Numbered from the stretch's first letter, positions 41,869-52,625 are shown. The stretch: DNA of 64,000 nucleotides from Petrolisthes cinctipes (GCA_033782935.1 JAWQEG010001393.1:264001-328000), one strand, 5' to 3'. Made by a program: numbers and translations. The notes: generated by a model from the letters alone, not told the origin.

Positions 41869-44393
41869 ATGGAGCCAACTGGAAGCAGTGATGTCCCCGG
41901 AGTCAGAAGATGTATTCTTCACGTTTCTGGGAAAAGGACTGTGAAGAAAGATTGTTGTGACATTTTGCCCATTGATAAAAAAAACTGGTGTGTTGTGCAG
42001 GCTGCAGCCCAAAACAGGCGTGAAAAACCTCAAGTTTGCAAAGTCAGTGTATTATGATGTAGTTGTCAGTTTGCCACAACGTCCTACTGAGACAGATGGC
42101 TATCACATGGCCTGCTATCAGAAATTCACAGCTGTGAGTTCCACAACTATTTTTTCTGAGGATAGGAAATCTGACACTAGAGATAGGAGTGTGCCGCATC
42201 TCCGCTCTTCTACAAGAGCAGATGACAATGCCAAATCTACTTCATCTGCAATAATTCCCGCTACTTGCTTATTCTGTAATTTGCACAGGAAAAACTGGAT
42301 TTGCTGAACATGGATGCACTCATTCTGGGCTCAGAGAGATCCTCAACAATGGTTGCTTCACTGTGAGGAGAACAGAACATGACTTCAGCAGAATTCCTAT
42401 TGAATTGGCATTAGAGCAGACAATCAATGCTGATGCTGCATCTCGCCTGAGAGGAATCACCTCATTCACCAATGATTACTCTGCAAGACTGCGATGAATT
42501 ATCACAAAAGCTACAAGAGCATCCTTTATCACTCAACTTCAAGAAATGACCGGGCTTATCACAAAATATGTCACACTAGAACTGCGTCCAAGACGAATTC
42601 AACAAGACAATTAAGACCTACAGAAGATCATCAACCACATTTGCAACACAAACAATCCATTTGATAAAAACCATGCTCCAGAGACACTATCCAACATCAC
42701 CACTGGAAAGGGTGCCAGTGAAGAAATTCAACAAAGTCTCCTTGGAGTACCAACAAAAGGGAAAGCCAGGCACAAAGAATTCATAGAATCGTGTGAAAAA
42801 GACTCCCTGAACTTCGAAAGACCTATCAAGAAGGAAAAGCTGAAAACATTTGATGAATCTGCAACCAATCGTCGAGCCAGGAACAATGTAGTTGCAGTCT
42901 CAAAGGGGCACGTGATCTGATGGGTCGTCTCCTTGTTCTTGCTACCAATAGGAAACTTGACATGGACATGCGGCATGTCCTCCGTTACCCACTAACCCCA
43001 GTACCTCTGACCATGGCTAGCCCAGATGAAGTGATGGCAAAGACTAACAAGAGTGCTTTGTTTGAAATTTTGGAAAACAGTGTGAAAGACCATGACAGGC
43101 CAGTGGAAGTAAGTGCTCATATCATAGATGGGCAGTTTCTACTTCACAGCTTGCCAACAAGTTTGCCCCCAACTTACGGAAGACTAGCCAGGAGTATTCT
43201 TATCCAGATTCTTAGAAGTTCAGCCAAATCCATTCACATTGTCTTTGATGACTATCCACAACCATCAATAAAGGACACTGAACGGGACAGAAGGGGAGCT
43301 GACAACAGAACATTTGTCATCACTGGGTCAGAGCAGCGACGAGTGCCATGAGATATGAATGATGCCCTAAACTCCAGGTCATTCAAAAAACAACTTCCTC
43401 AGTTTCTTGCCAGTGAATGGCAGGACCTCTCCTATGCAGAAATTATAAAGCACAAGGAAGTCATCCTAGATGTTCCAGGGTATTGCTACCGATTCAAGGT
43501 AGAAGAGGGTGTGATCCAACGCAGCACAGTAGAAAGCTTAAGCAATGACCACGAAGAGGCTGACACAAAGATCTGCCTTCATGCAATATTTAAAGACTGT
43601 TCCAATAGCGACATTGTGGTCAGGGCATCCGATACAGATGTTGCAGTGATATTATTGTACCATTGCAATAAGTTTCAGTCACGACTCTGGATGGATATTG
43701 GAACTGCTGCAAAGAACAACCGGCTGTTTGACTGCAATTGTTCAGGAGCTTGGACCAGATCTTTGTGAAGCATTACCAGCCTCTCATTCCTTCACTGGAT
43801 CGGGCTACACCTTGTCTTTCATATGAAAGGGTAAAGTTAGGCCATTCAAAATACTTGAAAAACGACCAGACTACCAGAATGCTTTCACAGTTATGGCACG
43901 AGATACACAAGTTTCTGATACCACGAAAACAACCCTCTTGAACTTTACAGCCAATGTTTATGGAACTAAGCTAAACGCCAGCCTTAACAACTGTAGATAT
44001 CAGAAGTTCATGCAGGCTTATGGACCTAAGAGATGTGGAAAAAATCTGTTTTCCAGTTTGAGGGGTATTGATGCTAGTGGACTCCCACCATGTGAAGATG
44101 AGGTCAGTACCCACATAAAGCGAGCAGCATTTGTTGCCAACTTGTGGGCCAGTGCAGATCAGAGTCACATAGAGCAGCATCCGACAGAAGAAAATGGCTG
44201 GCAGTTAGTTGATGGCCAGTACAAACCTGTATGGGTTGATGGAGAGCAACTCCCAGAAACTCTCATCCCAGAGGAAGAGGAACTACATGAAATAGAGAAA
44301 GAGGCAGAATATGACATGGAGATTGCATCATCTGATGAAGAGGACAGTTCGGGCGATGATGATGAAGAGGACAGATCAGGTGATTATGAATAA
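41869..44393 (+). pseudogene. Transposon-borne PIN/FEN1-like nuclease-type protein (broken)
   Basis: The start MEPTGSSDVPG (ATG 41869) follows a polypyrimidine-CAG acceptor-like site. N-terminal cysteine/histidine region (CCDI, YHMACYQKFTA, CLFCNLHRKNW) with a frameshift near 41990. A middle region in broken frames includes FSRIPIELALEQTINADAAS, a TNNPF block, TTGKGASEEIQ and YPLTPVPLTM (42998). The C-terminal part has acidic motifs in the order of PIN/FEN1 nucleases: AHIIDGQFLLHSL (43120), IHIVFDDYPQPS (43235), NDHEEADTKICLHA (43545), VRASDTDVAVILL (43620). The later block usually read as GCD reads SGSGYT here (near 43797), losing an acidic residue. A TGA at 43351 and a frameshift near 43740 break it; the last frame ends in an acidic tail (DEEDSSGDDDEED). 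I recall similar uncharacterised proteins in many invertebrates and fish. The nuclease assignment is inference. Confidence 0.65.
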
Positions 44394-44569
44394 AACCAGA
44401 GTTATCAAACAAACAAGAAGCACACAACGATAGAATTTTTTTCTCTGATTCACTCATAAGCAAATGAATGTAATTTAGGATTTTTTACATATCCAGTATA
44501 CAGTGACTTCATATTTTCATAAATACTTTTTTAAGCAATCAGAAAGTTGATGGTTATTAAACTGACGGA

Positions 44570-45092
44570 AACAAAGTTGTTTATGTGGCCCTTTATCCCA
44601 TTCTTAAAATAGTTTTGCACCAAATTTGTCTTTTAGGAATTAACCATTCTTGATCAGTGAGTTGTAAAGCACAATTCCACTAGGTTTCATTCATGTACTT
44701 GAAATGTGCTGGTAGTAGCACCAACTTTAGGCCATTCTTTAATGGGTTTTGCACCAAATTTGTCGCTTAAGAACTACGAATTCTCAATCAGTGAGGTGTG
44801 AAGAACGTTATCATTAAGTTTGATTGATGTACTCAACATGTGATTTAAATTGCACAATAGCGCCATTTTTAGGTCGTTCTTAAGTGGACTTAGCACCAAA
44901 TTCACAACTTAAGAACGCCATATCCCTAATCAGACTGTAAAACGAAAACTTTTGGCACCAGTCTGGTTGATGTACTCCAAAATGTAATTTAAACTGATTT
45001 TGGGGGGCAGTTCAAGGAGCTCCCCCTACCAAACTCACCAACTGGACAACTTAAAAATCACCGATGAGTGGTCTGTAATGGACTCTGAATGG
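44570..45092. repeat. Tandem subterminal repeats of the transposon
   Basis: Diverged units of about 130-140 bp. Landmarks: TTTTGCACCAAATTTGTC (44618, 44748; TTAGCACCAAATTCACA at 44887), GATCAGTGAG or AATCAGTGAGG, GTACTTGAAATGTG or GTACTCAACATGTG, and AGGCCATTCTTTAA. The left end of the transposon keeps one equivalent unit (TTAAGAATGGCCTAAAGTTG near 41088 and CTAGTGGAATTGTG near 41740). Confidence 0.8.
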
Positions 45093-45150
45093 ATTCCAAC
45101 ACTCAAACCTTTTGTACTCAAGATGTAATTTAAATTTCCGTCAGCTCCAG
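45093..45150 (-). repeat. Right terminal inverted repeat of the PIN/FEN1-like transposon
   Basis: Complement of the left end; the outermost bases are CAGCTCCAG on the plus strand. Confidence 0.9.
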
Positions 45151-46100
45151 GTCTAATACCGTTGCGTGCATGCTGGCGCGCGATGTAGTGAATTTTCCGC
45201 GAGCAAAGCGATTGAATTAGATTCCGTCGTGGTGTATTATTTTTCTGGAAGTATCTGGCAACATTCAGCGTCGCGGGACGGATAATATATATGGCATTTT
45301 AACATAACATGAGACGTGATCTTCAAAATACATAAAGGAAATATGATTTTGAAGTGGCATGAGTACCCTAATCAGTAGCATTTGAGGAAAATGTCTATTA
45401 TTTTGCACAGCCAGTCACAGCCAACTCAACAGGGTGGTGCTGGACTGAAGAAGAGATGTTCCTCTTCCTGTGACTACAGTTATTCCATGCTAATATCAGC
45501 CTGACATGTTATGAAAATTGTTGATTGAAATACTGGACACCAAATTGTGGGTAGAGTAACCTGGAAATATTATTGAAGAATGTGCCGCATTTTTATACCT
45601 CTTGATTTGAATTCCATTATTCCCTTTATTTATGATGAAATGAAAGGGCACCAATGCATTTTGACCATGCTTGACCCTCTAATAACTTAATTTAAAAGGC
45701 TCCACACACTGTTGTCTGTCAAAGTTAAGTCCCAGTAGTCTGCCTTGGTTAGAATTTAGTAATTTGCCCAGGTTAGGTCCCAGTAGTTTGGTCAAGTCCA
45801 GTTCAGCTAGCTTGGGTCAGCTCTGGCTGATTCTAGAACAGAAAAGTATTAAATGATTTATGGATTATTTACCAATATTAAATATTTTATGGATTGTTTA
45901 CCAATATGAAATATTTTATGGATTGTTTACTAATATTACCCATCAAACTTCAAACTTCAAGTAGAACATGGAATTATTTTATGTGTACATTTTACTTTGG
46001 TCATCTTTTTCTATTTCCTTTAAGCCACAGTATTTTAATACAGTAGTGTTTCTATTGCCTCTATTATATATTGTTGAATGACCTTACGAATATATTCTGT
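45151..46100. other. Flank of the transposon; repeated GGTCCCAGTAGTTTG words
   Basis: No gene. 45151-45290 is CG-rich and shares words with 40.6-41.0 kb. 45720-45800 contains several variants of AGTCCCAGTAGTCTGCC and CCCAGGTTAGGTCCCAGTAG, similar to 50440-50530. Confidence 0.45.
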
Positions 46101-46124
46101 CTACAGTTGTTACTTTCAATTACA

Positions 46125-46226
46125 GGTTTAAGTGTCCTTTCTGCCCTTTGCAGTCCAATAAAAGGGCATTTGTTATTGCTTATCAGCATTTTAGACACCC
46201 TGGTTTAGTACAACGGCATGAAGGTA
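46125..46226 (+). other. Candidate exon with CxxC zinc-finger-like motif
   Basis: TTTCAATTACAG (ending 46125) looks like an acceptor. The following frame reads FKCPFCPLQSNKRAF, VIAYQHFRHPG, VQRHEG, and AAG|GTATAA at 46223-46228 could be a donor. C-x2-C with later histidines recalls a C2H2-type finger. A second candidate exon lies at about 46690-46810. Weak evidence for an unrecognised gene or transposon exon. Confidence 0.25.
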
Positions 46227-46689
46227 TAAATAGTGTCTAGTAGTTTTGTGTATATAGTACTGGTATTATATAACTCTATATTGCAATCTGTTCAATGAAA
46301 TGGTTGTGCATAATCATTTTTTACATCATTTACAGCTGTAGAAGTACTGTGCCGTAGCTGTAAAGCATTATGTAATGAGACTACAAAAGTTTGAAGTAAC
46401 TGAGCTTCCTTCTCTCATGTCTAAAGTAATAGTGCAATTTTCTAATTACTTTAATGCCAGTATAACTCTAACATGGTGCTGATGATGGACCACTTGGAAC
46501 TGGCACATCATTGTTGACCATCATTTTAAGAATAGATAGGTATTTACAGCATTATACAAGTAATTCTCAGCAATTAACATGTACTTTTTCTGTCCATTAT
46601 AATAAGAAATTGCTTGTGCATTCATTTGGATGATATATTATCATGGACAAAAATGGTTATCCAATTACATATTTAAAGAGTGAGTGGTA

Positions 46690-46812
46690 GTGCGTGTACC
46701 TCCTCCAGACACAACTGATGATAACCCTGTCGATGACCCAGTCACTATCGAGGTGGAATATGCTATACCGGTACTAGAAGTCAGTAAAGATGATGTCCGA
46801 AGCTTGCAATGT
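46690..46812 (+). other. Candidate acidic exon
   Basis: The open frame VPPPDTTDDNPVDDPVTIEV continues to DDVRSLQ and ends at CAAT|GTATGT, a possible donor. Codon-like composition, no known domain. It might join the candidate exon at 46125-46226. Confidence 0.2.
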
Positions 46813-46829
46813 ATGTACCGGTATGGTGT

Positions 46830-47380
46830 TACTTTCCTTTAAAACGTTCTACTTAATTAAAATATGACTTTGGTGTATGAGCTTGTGTTTCTGAAGAGGA
46901 ACTAAAAATTTTGTTTTGGTTTATAATGCATGTTCTTCTCCATTTTTGTGTGGACATAATACAGTGCACATAAATAATTTGGCTTGTTGTCATTTCTTTG
47001 TTTCACCATTATTAGAGAGCACACTGCTTCAGACCTACCTATACTTACAAATTGACAATTGAAGCCCCTCACCTCCACTACCAGCTGATATATATCCATA
47101 GTTGCCTTTTCCAATTATACAACAGTATCATCCATGGCCCATATAATCCCACTGATGGGTGTAATGGCATGAGCCTGGGTTACAGTAGCATGATCGTTGT
47201 AACAGACTCGTAAAATTTACTCCTGCTTAATTAACCTCAAACTTGTACCTATTCTACAAGGCTAAATCCTGGTTTAACTACAAATATATACAGGTAATCT
47301 TTTCCTTATATCACCATCCAGAGTATTATTGCTATAAAAAAACAACAAAGAAATTTAAACACTAATATCTTTTTACAATG
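46830..47380. other. No gene seen
   Basis: Short frames only; nothing recognised. Confidence 0.4.
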
Positions 47381-47394
47381 TCTTCTGCAGCTTC

Positions 47395-47543
47395 ACAGCA
47401 CCAACAGAGTGAAGCTACTTTTAGTTTTTCAACTACCACTCTTTTCTTTCTACTTCCTTCCTTCTTGCTGTCTCGCCTCTCTATCACCGTTTTCTGGCGC
47501 TATATGACCTCGCTGTTGCGGCGCCTAATATCAATCAATCAAT
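47395..47543 (+). mobile_element. Interspersed SINE-like repeat, copy 2
   Basis: Matches copies at 13752-13938 and 48048-48240: CTTCCTTCTTGCTGTCTCGC, CTCTCTATCACCGTTTTCTG, GCGCTATATGACCTCGCTGT, and the tail CTAATATCAATCAATCAATT. The 5' part is absent or diverged. Confidence 0.75.
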
Positions 47544-48047
47544 TAACCTCTACATATTGAGAACTAAAATGTGATCAACAACATAATCTCAGCCGCAGTT
47601 TTTCGAATCATATAATTGGACTATAAGTGATAAGGGAGAAAGGCCTATGTCATTAAAACTTTTTAAGAACGAATGAGAAGGTTAAAAATATGAGAAAGAA
47701 AAGATAAACGGTAAGAAAGAAGGGAAGGGCAAGCGAGAGAGGGATAAGACAGTAGGGATGATGTGTAAGGTTGCCAGTTACTTGAGAGATACTGTAACAT
47801 AATAGCCTATGCATAAAATTAGACCAAGTTTATTGAAAACGCCATATAGCGGCGCCTATTTAAGTTTAACATCGATTATTTTTAAGGAAATGCATATTTA
47901 GAAGAAAAAAATCCTGGTAAATAGCTTAATGAATTTGTTGACAAATATGATTGTTAAAAAAGTTAGAAAATTAAACCGTCTTCGGCCGAAAAAGAAAAAA
48001 AAAACAGCTGGGCTTGGGAGAAGGTGATAAATAGGGTGGACTACAAG

Positions 48048-48240
48048 CACGAGGAATTGGATTGATATTAGGTGGCGCAACAGCGAGGTCATTTAGCACC
48101 AGGAAAAGGTGATAGAGAGGTGTGACAGCAAGCAAGAATGAAATAGGAAGAAAGGAGGGACAGTTGAAGAAATATAAGCTAGTGGCGGGGGCCGAAGGGG
48201 CGCCCAAACCCTTAAAGTATTGCCCACATCATTACAGGCA
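48048..48240 (-). mobile_element. Interspersed SINE-like repeat, copy 3
   Basis: Minus-strand copy including the 5' part: GATGTGGGCAATACTTTAAG, GGCGCCCCTTCGGCC, CTTGCTGTCACACCTCTC, GACCTCGCTGTTGCGCCACC, then the TAATATCAATCC tail. Confidence 0.75.
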
Positions 48241-48259
48241 ATACTCCCCTACGGGGCAA

Positions 48260-49130
48260 GCACGAGGGATAAAAGGAATACAGGGATAGCTGTCTAATAT
48301 CCAAAGGATAATATATATTCAGTAGTCTATCCCACTACGATGGTGAACAAAAGACAGTGCCTTTATTTAAAGGACATAATGTAACAGATATTCTAATTAT
48401 ATTTGTTTGTTATTACTTTTCAACTAATCACCTTCATTTGTCTTACCCTCTTCCCCCTCACCCTCGCCTCAAATCATCACATTTCTTCTCTCCTATATCC
48501 ACCTACGTTAATGCAGTATGCACTTCTTTAAACAAGGATTCTTCAAACTACGGGTCCCGAATTCCTCCAAACTGGGTCGCAGGCTCACAAAAATAAATAT
48601 ATGAATAAAATAGAATAATAATGTTCGTGACAATAAAATAAATATGACGTTCATACATGAATCCACCTAACGTATTTTTATAATCGAATATTCATATATT
48701 TAATTATCAATAAAACAAAATCATTGCACAAATATTAGCCTTCTTGAGAGAGAATGAGAGAGAGAGAGAGAGAGGGAAGGGTAGGTGAGGCAGTGTTTAT
48801 AATTCTGGTTAGAATTCCTTTTAATCATAAATATTACGTTTCAGTTTCTGGCCTTGTATTTTCTTTGGTTGATAATTCTGATCATTTGTAAAAGATCTTT
48901 CTGTATGGGTGGCGAGAATGATGTCATAGTAAAAACTGAGTCACGACTAAAAAAAGTTTAAAGAACCCTGCTTTATACTATTGGTGATTCGATACCGTTC
49001 ACAGTGTATGCTTCATTCATTCCTCCTGACACACGTCTCTCTACCTGATCATTCGTTACCCTCCTATATAGCTCCGCCCACATTTCTCTCCTCCTCTCCC
49101 ACTAACATCCCCCCTCCCTCCACCTGCAAC
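48260..49130. other. No gene seen; short (GA)n at 48756-48776
   Basis: Non-coding, with a small (GA)n run and pyrimidine-rich sequence toward 49100. Confidence 0.4.
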
Positions 49131-49132
49131 TG

Positions 49133-50231
49133 TTACCAGATCCGACGAGGCCCAAACCAAGTCGCTGATGGATGGGGTGTGGACCATTGATCTGTCCGGA
49201 GCTGTACATTAGAATGACGACTCTTAATGCAAATTATTACAATTGTGATTTCTTTTTTCTGCTGCCCTCTGGTGAGGATTTTCATGGGACACTCTACACC
49301 AGGTGGTTCACCAGAAGCCTCAGACACTTCAGGCAAGGGGAATCGATCAGGGAACATACTAGCTATGTTGTGAATTACGCAACATGCAACGATAATTGAT
49401 GTCACATTGTTTATGTCAACCTCCAGATGTTTCAGGCATCGAAACCTACCCTTCAATAGACCAAAAGCATTTTCTATTACGACTCTAGACTTTGATAATT
49501 TGTTATTGGATATGGACTGTTTATTTGTTAGGTGCCCAAGATCTTTGAATGGAATCATTAAACTTGTTTCTAATTTAAATCCTGAGTCACCAGCTAAATG
49601 CAACTCATGCCTGGGAAAAGAATCATTAGGTGGATTTCTAAAAGCAGAACTTAACTTGTGGGAGAGGTCTAAACATCGCTGATCATGAATACTTCCAGGA
49701 CATCCTGTTGATATATGAGTAAATTTCTTGTTTGCATCACACACTGCGAGCAACACGACACTGTGGGTCATTGTACGATCTAAGTAATCTTTCTGCTGCT
49801 TTTCTGGGGCCTGAAGTTTTTTATGAGTTGCATCTATAGCTCCAACAATAATAGGAAATCTTGCAATTTCATAAAATTCTGTTTTAGTTTCATCAACATT
49901 TGATGGCCAACTAATTATCTGATCTGTTAATTGGCATATTAAAAGAATAGTTGCATAGAACACACGATGCACAGCACTGATTGTCCTTTGAACATGAACT
50001 GCAGTTTCCCGAAATATTGTCTTGTTTCCTAAAAACCATAATGTTAACGATAATCTTTTGATGGCAGGAATCTCTTCTTTGCCATGGACTCTGGATGGAG
50101 CATCATATTTCGTTATCTTCTCCAGCAAATAGTGAAATGCATACTTTGTAACACGAAGATCCTGGAAGAATATTCTTTCATCCATAGCCAATAAGTCTCC
50201 AGGAAATGAACGATCACTTTCTTCATGTGTT
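49133..50231 (-). CDS. PIF/Harbinger transposase, main exon
   Basis: Open frame of about 365 residues downstream of a splice acceptor (TGTTGCAG|AACACATG at 50232/50231). Motifs of HARBI1-like DDE transposases: a helix-turn-helix-like N-terminal part (RLSLTLWFLGNKTIFRETAV), first catalytic aspartate in VGAIDATHKKLQAP, GCPGSIHDQR, second aspartate in LAGDSGF, glutamate in VIENAFGLLKGRFRCL, and a CCVIHNI tail. All three catalytic residues are present and there is no stop or frameshift. Length is close to the usual 350-400 aa. It joins an upstream exon at 51121 in frame. No companion Myb/SANT-type gene was recognised nearby. The terminal repeats were not identified, so mobility is unknown. Confidence 0.9.
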
Positions 50232-51120
50232 CTGCAACACAGGAGCAAAACACTATTAGCACAGTAGTCTATACATCACTCCGGTGGTACTGTAGTGCAA
50301 ACAACTGTAAAAGCGGATGTTCTGGCCAACCCAAGATCTGATTTATTACAGGTATAATTACAGAAGTACTGCGTTCTAGGCTAGGGCCGCGCCAGGCCCG
50401 GCTAGGTCCCGGGAATTTTCCCTGGTCACTTTATGATAGTTTACATCGGTTATATCCCGGTAGTTTGCCCAGGTTAGGTCCCGGTAGTTTGCCCAGGTAA
50501 GATCCCGGTAGTCTTCTGTGGTCTAGGTTAGGTTAGGTCAGACTAATTTCCAAATTATGTTTGTAAAACGGGGCATCTCCGAGAGAAACATCATAGATGA
50601 AAAGTGTCTTAGAATGGTCCAAAATAGTAGGTAATGATACTAAAATATACAATATATTGAACTCAGTACTTCTGTAAATTTACCTTATTACATGGTATGT
50701 GAAACATCATGGTACAAATGATCTTGGAAGTTGATTCTGGTGCAAAAACCTGTCACCTAAAAAGATGGTTACGTTTGTGACTGAAAGTGCATTGAATGAA
50801 AGTTATGCAGAGTAGATATATATCTATTGCATTACTGTATGTTAAAAATATTCTTATTCACACTTGTTTTGTAATTTAAGGTGAAAAATGTATCCACAAT
50901 GCAACTTCTATTCTAATTAATTTCATGTGAAACACCCCGACTTCCATCATTCAATTTATGCAGAGGGAAATCATTTCTCTCGATGCAGTCCATCATTCAG
51001 AAAAAAGAACTAATAAAATAGCTGGATGCCCTGAGGTTGAAGCTGGATTACAGATGACAGTGGAAAAATGTTATGGTCCAGCGTGAAGGCCTTTTCTAGT
51101 ATCAAACAACTTTTCCTTAC
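50232..51120 (-). other. Intron of the Harbinger transposase gene
   Basis: 889 bp from CG|GTAAGG (donor, 51121/51120) to GTGTTGCAG|A (acceptor, 50232/50231). Joining splits an arginine codon (CG+A) and continues THEESDRS without a frame break. It contains repeated CCCGGTAGTTTGCCCAGGTT words (50455-50520) shared with 45.7 kb. Confidence 0.6.
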
Positions 51121-51323
51121 CGTGACATATCTGCGAAGCCCATAACTACACTACCAACATGTGCAGGTAGGGAATCACTAGATTCATCATCGAATTCTGC
51201 GAGTGCCGCGCACAATACTTGGAAAACTGCTCTGCTGGGTCTTGTGATGTCATCTTCAATGTTTACAAACAAAGGAACATCAACCCGGGTTGGTGGTCGG
51301 CGTGTTCTATTTATACCATACAA
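51121..51323 (-). CDS. Harbinger transposase, upstream exon (start uncertain)
   Basis: Open from a TAA near 51375 down to the donor at 51121. It reads TRRPPTRVDVPLFVNIEDD, then RPSRAVFQVLCAALAEFDDE, then GFADMS. There is no ATG at the left of the frame; the first in-frame ATG is at 51143-51141 (MGFADMS). Either translation starts there or there is a further 5' exon. The assignment rests on frame and splice-phase agreement with the downstream exon. Confidence 0.5.
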
Positions 51324-51363
51324 CCCGGGTTTTTCGGAGCAACACAGGTTGCCAACCCGGGTT
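51282..51363. repeat. Three AACCCGGGTT palindromes
   Basis: AACCCGGGTT occurs at 51282-51291, 51322-51331 and 51354-51363, at the upstream edge of the Harbinger exon, with TATAAATAG on the minus strand between (near 51307-51315). It could be a promoter/operator-like cluster or part of a transposon end. Confidence 0.5.
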
Positions 51364-51379
51364 GATCGAGTGGCTTAAA

Positions 51380-52020
51380 TAGAAGACGCATATTAATATG
51401 GCCGACAGATAATTAGAATTGGCTTAATTAGTGCATGCAACTTGCAATCAGTGCCAAATAAACAAAAATTATGATGTAATAAGATGTTGTAGTATTATTT
51501 AAGGAAGTATAGGCTGCTTGGATAATTTTTGTACATATTATTATGGAAGACAAAATTTAAAGGATTATTTATATGTAATCAAACTTGCAATTTTTTACCA
51601 GTAGCCTACTTACAATTTTCTACCAGTGTTTACACTGCTGCAGAGGTCATAATTATTAAATGTAAATAATATTTATTATTAAAGAAAAATGTGGTTACTC
51701 AGTTAATTGATTCTTTACCTAACATATACCTAACCATGCAATTTCCGTGAAATTTCAACATGTGAGGGTTGGTATAATATCCATCAAGTTTTCAGTAATA
51801 ATAAAGAGTGTCCAATTTGTGTTGTTGTTTTTCCCTCCACCTAAACTCGAGATATGAGGTTGGGTACCTATATAATAATTGTAATGATTTTATTTGGAGA
51901 TCAGTTGGCCTTCTCTGTGGTTATTTTAAATCTTGCCAAAGTGTATTCCTAATACTAACCCTTTTATTGCTTTCCTATGATATGACGATTCCGTCAAATG
52001 ATAATTTTTCGGCTATTATT
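51380..52020. other. No gene seen
   Basis: AT-rich, non-coding. Confidence 0.4.
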
Positions 52021-52025
52021 TTGGT

Positions 52026-52625
52026 TCAGCACCTTCGGCAAGCCAGTTCTTCGGCTCCACGTATCTGGTCTGTTTTTGTCGTCAGATAGTGCTTGCTCCA
52101 AGCCCGCTTGGCACCCCATGCTGACGCTTGGACAACAAAAACACCACATATATGCACCATTCCCAGAACTCTCAAAGGTTGTCCAGTGATTCCTGCTAGT
52201 TGTATTAAACATTTAGACTTATCCATAGTGAGACCTAATCTACTCGTAGTGCTTTTCCTTATTAACGTTACGTTACTTCCGGTGTCTAGCATTGCAGTAC
52301 AAATTTCTTTCTTTTACAATTATATGTATGACTGGAGTAAGGCTCGTCGGGTCTAGTCATTGAGGAGGATTGGTGACAACTCCTTCGATCATCCCAACTG
52401 GTGAATTTGATTGTCTAGTATTACTCGGGCTTTTAAGGTTTTGATTTGATTGATGAGCAGGAGGACAGATGGGCTTTGATTTGATTGATGAGCAGGAGGA
52501 CAAATGGGCTTTCCCGGACAAGTGGTATTACCTCGACGACAACCACAACGCAAGCAATCAAAGCAATGCTCCCTCGGTGGTTTTCTCCAACAATCTCTTA
52601 GACTCTTAGAGTATGGGTTCTGCAT
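52026..52625 (-). pseudogene. Retroelement gag zinc knuckle and aspartic protease fragment
   Basis: The frame 52625-52389 has EHCFDCLRCGCRRGNTTCPG, a zinc-knuckle-like cysteine cluster with cysteine where the CCHC histidine would be. The frame 52292-52026 begins TAMLDTGSNVTLIRKSTTSR, with the D-T-G active site of a retroelement aspartic protease, then LIQLAGITGQPL. An LTR-element remnant unrelated to the gypsy element at 19-24 kb; RT and integrase are absent. Confidence 0.6.

Larger units (their letters stand above)
41025..45150 (+). mobile_element. TIR transposon carrying a PIN/FEN1-like gene
   Basis: 58-bp inverted repeats at 41025-41082 and 45093-45150 begin CTGGAGCTGACGGAAATTTA and differ at very few positions. 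Between them lies one broken gene (41869-44393, plus). Inside the left end is a 602-bp palindromic insertion; inside the right end are tandem subterminal repeats. I saw no target-site duplication (TATATAATG before, GTCTAATAC after). Without the insertion the unit is about 3.5 kb. The superfamily cannot be named from what I can see. Confidence 0.75.

Noticed and set aside
51117..51323. A start codon at 51323 for the Harbinger upstream exon
   Set aside because: The first codon of that frame is TTG, and the frame stays open upstream to a TAA near 51375 without an ATG. The real start is either 51143 or in another exon.
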